In this document: positions 24,891 to 36,613 of the stretch, one piece after another | Numbering within the stretch: the first letter of the stretch is position 1 | Layout: every line of letters begins with the position of its first letter | NCBI GenBank assembly: GCA_963969395.1 | Contig: OZ017799.1 | Location: forward strand, 25,484,501-25,548,500 | Source of the DNA: Pseudoscleropodium purum | Lineage: Eukaryota; Streptophyta; Bryopsida; Hypnales; Brachytheciaceae | DNA: 64,000 nt | Reading direction: 5' to 3' | Notes under the pieces: generated by a model | What the model was told of the DNA's origin: nothing | The model's input: the letters and a program-made list of their open reading frames with translations, nothing else | Databases searched by the model: none | Made by a program: the position numbers and the translations under genes

Positions 24891-26007
24891 TTAATCCCTA
24901 AATGAATTTGACTATGTTTCATCAAAACCACTCTAAAACTGCCATTTCTAATACATGTACCAAATTTTTGAAAAAAGAACATTTTTGGACACATATAACC
25001 ATAGGATTTTCTATCATGCTAGTTTAAAAAGATGTACAAAAAATTTCAGAAATTTCCACCTCGTAGATTGTAAGATATTAGCATTTGAAATGACAAAAAC
25101 CATTTTTTGGGCCTCACAAATATCTGGGCACCTACACTTCATAAGGTCACATTTGTATAAAAAAATGTCTAAAATTGTGTTTACTCTTTGAATTCATTTT
25201 TCAAGTCAAAATGGCTACATGCTTGAAACATTTCAAATCATTTGGAATTGAGTAGCATATAGAAAAAAAATAGTAAGTAGGAAGAAGGAAAAAATGATTG
25301 AAAATCCTAAATTGTTAACAATTTATTTATGGAATTGAAAATTGCCAATCCCAATGGTTGTAATATTGTAATAAACAATCTACACCTAGTATTTTTTTTT
25401 TTTTCAAAATATTGAAAATTGAATTAAATAAAGGACTTTGAAGTTTGTCTTAGAGTAGAGATTCAATAATGACCCACAAACTTTGCAAACTAAAACTCTT
25501 CATAACATTTGCACTAGAAAAAAAAACATGTCGACTTTAATAAAAAAATGTCATTTGAAATTTGTTGAAAACCCTATTTCCAACATGTGAAGCATATTGG
25601 AACGCACTGGAAACATGATTTTCAACAAATTTTAGATGACATTTTTTGTTGAAGCCGACATGTTTTTCTTCTAGTGTTAACTCATTGATCAAAATGGAAT
25701 GACTCAAAGCTTTCCTAGTATACATAAATCTAGAGAACCAATTTCAATTTTTAATTTCTTAAAAAAGTGATTTTTTAAGAAGTTTTTTTTGCTGCCCAGG
25801 TTGCCCGATGAGTACTGAAAACACATATCATACAACAATTTTTTAACCATGTAGTCAAAAGTTGTGAAAATTGTTGGGCCTTAAATCTATTCCTTGAGCA
25901 CATGTTGTGTTAAAATTTCAAAGAAAAAATATAAAAACTCCATTTGTAGTAAGTTGCCCAAAATTTCTAGGTTGCCAAAAAACATAGCTTGGGCATTTAG
26001 GAGTTAA
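24891..26007 (+). repeat. TTAA-bounded repeat family, copy A
   Basis: Begins TTAATCCCTAAA and ends TTTAGGAGTTAA, so short inverted ends lie inside TTAA. The interior (ACTATGTTT-CA-C, then CATTTTTGGACACAT-TAACC, then TTAACCATGTAGTCAAAAGTT) recurs in copies B, C, D1 and D2. It is non-coding. It contains a CACTA-type MITE at 25512-25676. TTAA boundaries would fit a piggyBac-like non-autonomous element, but this is inference from the ends only. Confidence 0.6.
25512..25676. mobile_element. CACTA-type MITE nested in repeat copy A
   Basis: 165 bp. The left end is CACTAGAAAAAAAAACATGT and the inverse of the right end is CACTAGAAGAAAAACATGT. Homology continues inwards (CATTTGAAATTTGTTGAAAA and its inverse), so the whole element can fold into a hairpin. 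The flanking triplets TTG and TTA differ by one base. Copies B and C of the surrounding repeat lack this insert. No coding capacity. Confidence 0.6.
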
Positions 26008-26349
26008 TACTTGAGAGAGTAATTAGTAAATTATCTCTGATTTTCAAGTGAAAGACTAATTTCAAAAACTTAAGGCAAGTATCTTTTATATCCACAAGAA
26101 GCAACTATAGCACTATAAATTACTCTACTACTGCACATTTGCAATTTGATTTTTAATGTATCTCATTTTGTTCTTAGCCTATGATTATGGTACATACAAT
26201 GCAAGTTATATGGTCATGGAAGCATCTAAAACAATTAATCACAATCTAGTCTACAATAGTTCTAATCAGATTGTCTTGATCACATTCTAGTGCCATCTAC
26301 CTTGTAGTGCAAAGTAGGGAAAATCATCAATAGAGACTACATACCTCAA

Positions 26350-28420
26350 TCATCAAATTCAAGGTCATCAACTACAATCTTGTCAACCAAGCAAATCCTC
26401 TTCATATTCAAGGATTCTTCAATTAACTTTTTTTTAGCTATCTTCATTTGTAATCTTGCTATAGACATATCCAAGGGATTAAACGTCTTCCCTAGCATTG
26501 CTATCTCTAGCTGAAAACAAATTCAAATCCAAAGAATTAAGGCTTTGCAAGCAAGAATTGTTACTAGTGTCAAAAATAATTTGATATGAATTCAAAAACT
26601 ATTAATGGTGTGTAAAATAATTTGATGAGAATTCGTGAACATAAAAATACAATTAAAAAAGTGTCATGCAAGACTTACTACGTACAAGAAGAATCCACCC
26701 TACTCTTTAGTAACTTTGACAATGCCATGCAAATCATAGCACTCTCTAGTCATTGCACATACAATTGCACCATACATTGCATCACTTCCAAAAGGATCAG
26801 TGAAGCCAAGCTCATGCGCTTGAATCTTCCATTCATTACCTGCAACACAAAACACAAATTGATACAACATTAATTTGATTGAAAAACATGTGAAGAATCT
26901 TGATTCCTTGATTGAAATCATAGATTAGAAGACAAAATAGTCATAAAAATTGTATTTCCTAATAATTTGCATTCCAAATCCAAACCATATTCATCTCCTA
27001 GTAAGCTTACATAAAATTAACCAATACAATCAAGCAATACAATTAACCAATACAATCAATCTTCCATCCTCATATGGTCTATTAGCTGGCAAACTAGAAA
27101 GGAGGATTGGGAAGATTTGGAAGGTGAAAGTAGTTTAAGTACATATCAAATCAGAACACCTTGAGAAAATAATCCATCTAAGGAAATATTAAGTATGTCA
27201 AATCTATTGCAATAATCTTTCTATGTGTTATAGACTAGCTAGAGACTTGAAGTTTACACATACCTTCTCGATGACTCTCAAGCTCATTGAACCATTGTTG
27301 GAATTCTTGATGAGGAGCATTTCTTTTTGGCTTAATTAGGATAATCTAACTTCCTATAAAGTTCTATTTTCTCATCTTGGATCAAGCTACTTCTGTGATC
27401 CCTAACATTCTTGTTAACCATTTTCAATAATCCACCACCTAGCCCTATAGGTCCCCAAACTTTTAAGAACTCGACCTTTGCCAAATCATTCTCCTCAATG
27501 TCAAAAGAGATCATTATGGCTTCAAAAAGAACCTCATCCAACAAATACATTTTTGAGTTTGAGAATCTCCCAAGAAAGAGTTTGCTCACAACCTTAGTTT
27601 GTTTAATCTGAGAAGACAATGGTTTCAATAATATTAACAATGTCAAGCTGCACTATAAAGGCTCACACAATTAGGTAACTAAACATTTGGAAAGAAGTAA
27701 GAAAATTAATTTGCTTGGCTCTCATGCAAAATTTAAAAACTAATAGCCAACCAATATATCTAAACCATGATTGACAAAAGATCTCAACCACTATAGCTTG
27801 TGTGTATAGACACTTTCTTACATTGCAAACCAAACCAATTCATAACAAAATTCCATACAATCACCCTACTCCTCCAACTTGCATGGTGATGATCCTACAC
27901 TCAACACTAGAATAGTAGAAGGTAAGTACAAATTGAATATGAGATTCAAAACAAAAACATGCTTTACAACAAAAAATTAGAAGTGAAATACAAACGTTGA
28001 ATGAGTTCCAAAATCTACCACTAGAAGTTGAAAGAAAGTTGAAATATAATATCAAATAATGCACTCTAATTATGAACCATAAAGAATACAATCGTAAATA
28101 TAGTTTTCCATGGAGGATTATACCTTCACTTTTGTTGGATTGCAACAGGGAATGATGTCTTTGCATTTCTCTAGCGATGTTTCCAATGCTCTTATGGTAG
28201 AGAGTAGTAGCTCGTCCTTTATGAGTTTTGCATAATGCCTTTTCTAGACTGCATTCATAGGAACACTAAATTATTCCTTACCTTGTTGATGGTTGTGAGG
28301 AACAATAGATGTCCTCTCTTGTCATCAAATCTAACTCACGGGAGTACTAGCAATTCTTGTGAAATTAGCTTCTGCTCTTCTATAAATGATTGGTTTTCTA
28401 CTAGACTCGCTTCCATGAGA
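26350..28420 (-). pseudogene. Decayed multi-exon gene, unidentified
   Basis: Several minus-strand stretches read like exons with splice-like borders. The pieces, in transcription order, are: MEASLVENQSFIEEQKLISQ near 28410; a stretch near 28140-28230; the 104-residue frame at 27332-27646 (DIEENDLAKVEFLKVWGPIG); about 27262-27330, ending ELESHREG before GTATGTG; 26700-26842, preceded by a TGCAG acceptor (AHELGFTDPFGSDAMYGAIV); and about 26350-26515, ending VDDLEFDD and a stop. In-frame stops and at least one frame change show decay. I do not recognise the family. It could be a host gene relic or a second gene of some transposon. Confidence 0.35.
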
Positions 28421-31400
28421 TGTAATGGTATTTAAATGGCATCTTCTTTAAATTGGAGTTTTAAATTGGCTCCCATGAGATGCAGTGGTGCTTGAATTGT
28501 GTCCTCTGCATATCAGAGTTTTAAATTGTACCTTTAAGGTAGCTAGTTGTTTAGACTCTAGTTGGCTAGACCTGGAAGGTTTTGTTACATTTTGCACAAG
28601 TTCAATAAAGAGTATAGTTAGTACAAGTGCAAGAAACTCAACCATCACACATAAGTGAGCACTTGACTTTTGGAATCCACTTGTGAAACTGAACTTGGTA
28701 GGACCGAATGACAAACAAACTTTTCTAGTTACACCAAGTGACCATCAAATTTTCCTAATTACATGCAAAACAAATGATAAAAAGTCATACTCACATGCTG
28801 CAGGTTGATTGTGTTTGAGTTGTGTTCCAAGTCCTATTGTCATACAAATTGCACAAACAATGAATCAAGTCACATCATTAATCTACAATATACCCTTTGA
28901 ATTGAAGTGTGAAGCCATCCTGAGCATAACATGCGTGCCTTGAGACTAATATTGTGTTGATCATTTTTTCCATGATAGGTTCAAATTCATCCAATGACAT
29001 TCAAGTAGAGACCCATGCTCAAGTTCATCACAAAGAAGGCCACATTCATGGACCGGGATTCCAAGCCTAAGTAATCTTTCCTAGATTATAGGAATTTGTC
29101 CAAGATGCAATTTGAATTTTGTTTTAAAGGTAGTATCTATATCTATATGTATACAAGTTCTAATTTTTGACAAGTTCTAATTTTATATTTATAGAATCCT
29201 ATATTAGCACTTATCTAAATATTTGCCATAAAGCCATTAGAGTGCCTGCCAGTGCCCGCATTATACAACTGACAAGTTTTGAGTGGCAATTGAAAGGAGT
29301 CAACTACTCCAACATAGAATCAATTCCAAAACAAGCAAGATGGCAAAATTAAAAAGTGTGGCGTAAGCAACCAAGGGACTTGTAGGTATGCATGAATTTC
29401 AACAATTATGATCAAACAATTACCAAGTATGTATGACACTTCTCTCCAAGATTTTGAACTAACCAAGAACAATCAAACAACATAGTACATCAATAATAAA
29501 ATCTAAATTGTAGAGCTCCAAACCTTAGAATTGATGATTTTGAAAAAATCATTATAAAATGCACAACACCAACTGGAATTTATATTCAAATAAAAGTTGT
29601 AGATTTTCAGTTTTAGATTCCATTCTTAAGGTTAGATTCATCAATGCTATAACCCATATTTTTTTATAAATTTTAAAAGGGAGATTCTAAAATTCCTTCT
29701 AAATTCAATTACAAACAAAATATTATCATTTTTTGAATAAAATTTGTTGGAATGGATTTGAAACAAGATTCTTTTAACATGGTGATTTTTTTTTAAATTT
29801 TAAGTTCTTCAAATCTATGACCTCAATTTTGCAAATCCAATTTTGAATTAGAGTCAATATAATTTTGGCTTAGTCAACTACTTGACATACTTCTAAATTT
29901 GTAATTTTAGAAAAACATGTACTTCAGTAACCCCAAATCCAACCATTATATAGGATAAAAACTTGATAAAGTATCTCTATAATTTAGGATGACTTTCATC
30001 CAAATAATAATGAGAAAGAAACAATAATATAAATCTATTCATCATCTAGAGATTGGGCATCAGAGCACTCAAGTCATCTACTCATCTACCAAGAGTGAAA
30101 ACAATATGAAAAGATTCACATTTGTAGCAAATTGCAGAAAAATTGGAAGAGCTATTACAAATTGTTAATTGACCTAAAATTTGCACAATTAGCAAAAAAA
30201 TAAAAAAAGATTTAGAAACAACCTCAATTTTCATCTAGTAATCTAAATTTCTCTTTCAACACCTAAGACACATATGATCATCACAAGGATCACACCAAAG
30301 CTATTACAAATTGCCGATCAACCTCAAATTTGTACAATTAGTGAAACACAAATGAAGGATTTAAAATAATAATCTCAATTCTCTTTTAGGGGTCTAAATT
30401 TCTCTTTCAATACCTCAAATGCATATGATTATCGCAAGAAATACTAAATTCTTATAAGAAGTATATATTGATTGACCTAAAAATTAGCAACTAGCAAAAA
30501 ACATCAAAGGATTTAGAAAACAATCTTAATTTTCTTCTAGAGACCCAAACTTCAATGTCAAAACCTCAAAATATACTTGCCAAGGTTTCTTCTCCAATGT
30601 AATAAATTTTTTGAATCATTAATAGGAAATCTCAAAAGGCAATTATAGACTTCCATCTGATTGTTGATGATTGAAGTGGTTGGCTATGACTACAATTCTC
30701 AATTTTCTAGTTGTAATAAGTTCTATGTAATTTTACTCCACATCCTTTGAAGAGTTTTTGGAATAGATTGAGCTATAAATTGTGATTATGAATATTTGTC
30801 CAATTAGAAGCTTATGGCCCATTTCCAACTACTTAAGGTATTTAGCATAGTTGCTGGTTGGGTTTAGTGAAGGAAAAAATTTCCCAATGTAAGGAAATAG
30901 ATTTAAGAAGGATTTGAAATATTTTTACAATTTTTTTCCTCAAAAACATAATTATCTTGAATTCTTTTGGTGAAGATTCTGTGAAACCTATTCTTGTTAT
31001 ATAGGTCATTCTATTTCTGATCATAGGCTAGCTACAAAATTAATGTGAGTGATAATTGTGACTTTCAATGTACATGTTGTAATCATTCTATGCTTTCAAT
31101 GTACACTTCTTGGATGTTTTTGTAGCTCCTAATGGTCCTGTATTAGGTAAGCTATAATATAAACTAGATTTGATTGGAAATATCATAGCGTACTTGTTGA
31201 AAATGGGGGGAGGGGGGTGATAAAAAATGGGTCACTTACCTTAGGTATGTGAAATCTTATTAGTGTGTGAATTAATGTGATGGCCAAATTGTAGAGAATG
31301 GAACAAAGTATAACATTTACATTACTTTTGTTGTAGATGTCTTTTGTATCAAGGTATTGAAGATTGGCTTAGTCCCATTATCATCCTTAAGTTGTCATAC

Positions 31401-33851
31401 ATTTAATTAATTGTATAATTGATTCTCTAAAAACATTTAAAATTAACAATTAGGTCTTGAATTCTTACATAAAAATTATAGGATCTTAATGATTCTAAGG
31501 TGTGAATATAAAGATGTAAATCTACAAGCTCTAAATCTAATTGTGTGTGTGTGTGTATATACATATATATATATGTACAACTATTTGAAGTTGTTTATAA
31601 CATACCTACCTATAATATAAATACACTACAACATGGAAAGAGTTTATAACATACGTACCTATGATATAGACACTTATAATTATAGAATGTGTCTATAATA
31701 TAAAATCCTAAATTCATAGGCTCATAGATTCTATACTCACATGGTAGTACATTCCAAATGATAAGTAGTCTTATTTGCTTCTAGGAGGACATAATTCTAA
31801 TCTTATTGAAGGATTGTGATGTGGTGTAGGACAATAAATCCTTGTAAAATCTTTAGAATTGGGAATTTTCATCTATCATTGTTAGTGTGTAGAAAAAGTT
31901 CAAGGTATTTGGACTATTTTTGTGTGACCCATTGCAATTGTAAGTTGAATTTGATTCTAGCATGGTTAAAGATTCTTTCTATTATTTTATTTTTTCTATA
32001 ATAATAAAATATTTTGTTGTCATAATTGAAAACATTAAGACATTGATTATAACAATGAATTATTTTATTATACCTATTACTACATATACTAAGAAATCTA
32101 AACATTTTAGTTACTTAGAAATTATTTTTTTGCAAAAAAACATAACCAATAGCAAAGAGAATTTTTAACAATAGGCTATTAAATTCAAAAAGAATTCTTG
32201 CAAAGCAACAATGGTTTGAAGGACTAAAACTTGACTCAAGGTCTCATCACATCTATCAATATATATATCTATGACATTGACTATAAAAAGCTCAATAAAA
32301 TGCACATTAACTGAGACACAAGCACAAAAGATGTTAAGGCCAATATTTTTTGGCAAATTATCATTGTTTTAAACTTACCAATTTAAGGTAACATCCAACT
32401 TCCATGATGATGATTGGAAGGATCTATCCTTTAAATATACACTAATTTTAATTCAAAAAATTGAAAGATTCTACAATTGAACCTACACTAGAGTGTAAAG
32501 ACAACCAATAAATCACCTTCTAGCTACTTGTAAGAAGACATTGCAAAGATTCTATGTCAATCCAAAAGATTTAGATATTAAGTATTCGTTACAAATAGTA
32601 TAAATTAAGGTAGTCTACATAGTTGCACCTATTTAGTTATTTTCAATGTTTTAGAGATAAAAATTATTAATAAAAATTAATAATCTTTCTAATAGATCCA
32701 AATTTCTTCAATACATGATTTTATAGGTGATTCTTTAGGGCCCACACATCTTGTTATTTCATTTATTCTAGAATGTACATGTACATACAATTCATAATAT
32801 TGATGAAGCTATATACATGTATAAGTATGGAAAAAATATGGAAAACATGAATGAGTATTAATTTATTCATCCAAAAATGTACAAATTCATCCAAAAATCC
32901 ATCATTACAAGATATTCAAGTAATCTAGAAAATTTATCCATTGAAGAAGGAAGAAACCATTGCTAAATATTACCTTAAAATTTTTTTAAGTCACTTCAAA
33001 TGATATTTATTTAAAGTAGAAAATTATGTCATGGCTTAATTTCAATGCAATATTGTTGAGTATTCTACAATGTGTATCTATTATTTATGCAAATTTATAG
33101 CTCACACTTTATAAAAGAAATTGGTTGGCTATAATTATCATGTACTTATAAAATGAATCAAATAGAAAATTAAAAGAATTTTGAAACTTTATGCAATAGT
33201 ACCTTTGCACTAAATTTCTATATAAGGTGATATTGAAAATATGGTAAACTTCTTTAAAAGGATAAAATTTTAATAATAAATGCTACTTTACAAAAATAAA
33301 TGATATTTATATTAAACAATTAATTGCAATTGAAGAAAGCCTTTTACAATTTTTAGTTTTCAACCTTATAGAATCCTTCTATAATCTCCTACAATCTTTG
33401 GAAACTTTGTAGAATCTCTCATAGTCTTCCAAAATCTTCCATATATAATATCTTAGTTGATTTTTAGCATTAGGGTGTAAATCCGGATTCAAATAGTAGA
33501 AACTTTATTGGACTTTCTAAGGGTGTTTGGAAGCATGCAAAACCTTTAATTACTAGAATGGATATGAAGCAAGATGAAGGACTCTTCAATTTCTTTAAAA
33601 CAAAATTTGAAACATTCTATAATGTTACCACATATCTTTATATTTTATTTAGTTATCAATTGATATTTTATACTTTTCTTAAAGCAATCATCTCATATCT
33701 TTGAATTTTTTTTTGCTAAATATGATGTCTAAAACAATTTGGCATGATCATCATAAAAATAAATACTTTAATTTTTTGAAATAAATTATTATTCTACTAT
33801 TTGAAAAAGTGATTTAGTATTTAAAGATTCCAGATTTTTTTTCATAGATTA
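28421..33851. other. AT-rich intergenic DNA
   Basis: Long AT-rich stretch with simple repeats (TG/TA microsatellite at about 31543-31575, G-run near 31205-31220). Several short sequences reappear elsewhere in the window in degenerate form. I see no gene, RNA or clear element boundary. Confidence 0.4.
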
Positions 33852-33859
33852 AGATTGAC

Positions 33860-34062
33860 CAGGGTTGACAGGACGTCCGGACGCGGATGCTGTGTCCGCA
33901 GCGTCCGTTGACATCCACCCCGCCCGCCTTGTCCGCCCCGCCCATTCCGCCCCGTCCGCCTTCCGACGGCGGGAGGGACCCTGCGTCTGTTGGCGTCCAT
34001 GTGGACGGACATCCGGGTTATGGACGCCTTTTTCGGGCAGACGTAGAGATTCGTCAACCCTG
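33860..34062. mobile_element. hAT-type MITE, CAGGGTTGAC family, copy 1
   Basis: 203 bp and sharply GC-rich within AT-rich DNA. The ends are CAGGGTTGAC and GTCAACCCTG. A perfect 8-bp direct repeat AGATTGAC flanks it (33852-33859 and 34063-34070). CAGGG ends and an 8-bp TSD are hallmarks of hAT elements. The interior (GGACGTCC, GCTGTGTCCGCAGCGTCC) matches the inverse of the copy at 56474. The short ORFs across it are composition artefacts. Confidence 0.85.
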
Positions 34063-34444
34063 AGATTGACTATCTTGACTTTTTAAAACTTGGATATGAT
34101 TTTATTCTATTAAAATTATTTTAGGACAACAATTATAATTTGTCATAGTAGACTTTTAGAGTAAAACAATGCCACTATTGACAATTTATCAATTTATCTA
34201 CCATCTAACAATCAAGGAGCCAAAAATTAAGGTGTCAACTATGTTAAACAAGAAGAATTATAATTGTTTTATCTTTGTCTATCAAATGCCATTTTTCTAT
34301 GGATATGCCCTTCAATTCTAGCAATTCAAATGATGGTACATAACAAAATATCACAATAATATCCTTCCTGTGCCTATTGCCTTTTTTGTCAATAGATCCT
34401 ACTATCAATGTCACTAAATTATATGGGATTCAAATCTTAATGAT

Positions 34445-35390
34445 TTAACCTCTAAACGCTTTTGATTATGTTTTCACCCAAAATACTCTAAAACTTGGCG
34501 AACCTAGTTCAAATATCAAATTTTAGGAAAAAAAAACATTTTTGGACACATGTAACCATAGGATCTTGTTGTAATTTGGTTTGAAAAGATGTGGAAAAAA
34601 TTTAAAAAATTTCCACTGCATAGATGACAATATATTAGCATTTGGATTGACAAAAATCCTTTTTTTGACCCTATTAAAAATTAGGTAATTGCACTTCACA
34701 AACTCACAATTGTATGAAAAAGTCTCTAAAATGGTGGTTACCCTTTGGATTAATTCTTCAAGGCAAGTTGGCTAAATGCTTGAAAACTTTCAAATTATTT
34801 AGATTTGTACCAGAAATATGAAAAAAATAGTAAGTAGAAAGAAGTGGAGATTGGAGAATGAATTCAAAATACTAAAATATAAAGAATTTAGTTATGGAAT
34901 TGGAAAATGCCCATCCTAATGCTTGTAATTTTGTAATAATCAATCTAAATCTCATGATTTTATTTTATTTTCAAAAATATTGAAAATTGAGTTTAATAAA
35001 AGGACTTCAAGTTTATTTTAGAGTAGAAAATCTATAACTACCCACAAACTATAACTCCTTATACCTTAAATTTCATTAATAAAAATGGAAGGATTCAAAG
35101 CTTTTCATATACATGTAAATCTGGAAAACCAATTCCTAATTTTTATTTTTTTTAAAACTGATTTTTTAAGAAATTTTTGGGCTACCCAAAGATTAATGAA
35201 AATTACATACCATACAATAACTTTTTAACCATGTAGTCAAAAGTTATGAAAATTGTTGTACCTTAAATTTACTTGTTGCACACATATTGGGTGAAAATTT
35301 CAAAAAAATAAAAATAAAAATTCCATTTGTAGTGAGCTACCCAAAATTGCTAGGTTGCCAAAAAATGCAATTTGGTCCTTTAGGGATTAA
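34445..35390 (+). repeat. TTAA-bounded repeat family, copy B
   Basis: Begins TTAACCTCTAAACG and ends CCTTTAGGGATTAA, about 946 bp. It is colinear with copies A, C and D2 and lacks the CACTA insert of copy A. It is non-coding and the closest thing to a full-length uninterrupted copy here. Confidence 0.6.
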
Positions 35391-35659
35391 ATGAAAAAAA
35401 TAATTTGTAACCAATGATTGAACTTATCCTTCAAATACAAGATTTAGAATAGCCAATGTGGATCCAACAATTTTAATGGATTTTAGGTTTTCTTATATAA
35501 TCCCTCAATTGTATTTTCCTTTCCCTTGTTTTTGTTGTTCTAATCTTGAGATTAGTTTTTTGCTACAATATTACTTTAATTTCAATTTCATGTTGTTGCA
35601 AATTTCTTATGTTGTCACAAAATAAATTTCTAATGTCACGACTTCTTTTTTTCTTGCAA

Positions 35660-36613
35660 TTAATTCCTAAGGACTGGAGACTATGTTTTCACCAAAAACA
35701 CTCTAAAACTACCATTTTTGATACAAGCACCAAATTTTAAAAGAAAAACATTTTTGGACACATGTAACCATAGGATCTTATAGAACGCTAGTTAGAAAAG
35801 ACATGGAAAAAATTTCAAAATTTTCCATTGTTTAGGTTGCAAGATATTAGCATTTGAATTGACAAAAATCCTTCTTTTGGCTTTGTAAAAATGTAGGCAG
35901 TTGCACTTCTCAAGGTCACATTTGTATGAAAGAATGTTCAAAATAGTGGTTATTCTTTGGATTCATTCTTCAAGGCAAGTTGGACGCATGCTTGAAAATT
36001 TTAAATCATTTGGAATTGCACAACATATAGGAAAATAATAGTAAGTAGAAAGAAGTATAAAATGATTCAAAACACTAAATTGTTAAGAATTTAATTATAA
36101 ATTGAAAAATGACAATTCCAATGTTCTTAATGTATTAATAAACAATATACATCATATTTTTTTTATTTTTTTCAAAAAATATTTAAAATTGAATTAAATA
36201 AAAGACTTCAAAGTTTATTTTTGAGTGGGGAATCCATAACAAGGGTTGCTATTATGTGAGCATAGGAGTGTGAGCCCATGAGCCTAGAATACTATACACC
36301 TGTATTATAGGTGTATATACTATAGAAACCATCCATGATTATAAGGTACATATTTATATATATATATTTTTGAAAAAAATGATTTTTTAAGAAATTTTTG
36401 GACTACTTGTCGAACATTGAAAATTACATATCATGCAATAACTTTTGAAACATGTAGTCAAAAGTTATGAAAATTATTGGGTCTTAAAGCTACTTTTTGG
36501 TCACATGTTGTATAAAACTTTCAAAGAAAAAAAAATAAAAATTCCGTTTGTAGTAAGCTACTCCAAATCTCTATATTGTCAAAAAACCCGTAGTTTGGCC
36601 CTTTAGGGATTTA
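35660..36613 (+). repeat. TTAA-bounded repeat family, copy C
   Basis: Same family and orientation as copy B, which ends 270 bp upstream. At about 36240-36370 the usual interior is replaced by an unrelated segment starting AGGGTTGCTATTATGTGAGC. A similar GAGCCCATGAGCCTA-type segment also appears in copy D1 at about 55150. Ends are degenerate (TTAATTCCTAA, and CTTTAGGGATTTA). Confidence 0.55.

Noticed and set aside
33842..34086. ORFs on both strands at 33.9 kb
   Set aside because: They cross a GC-rich hAT MITE with exact borders and TSD; open frames follow from composition.
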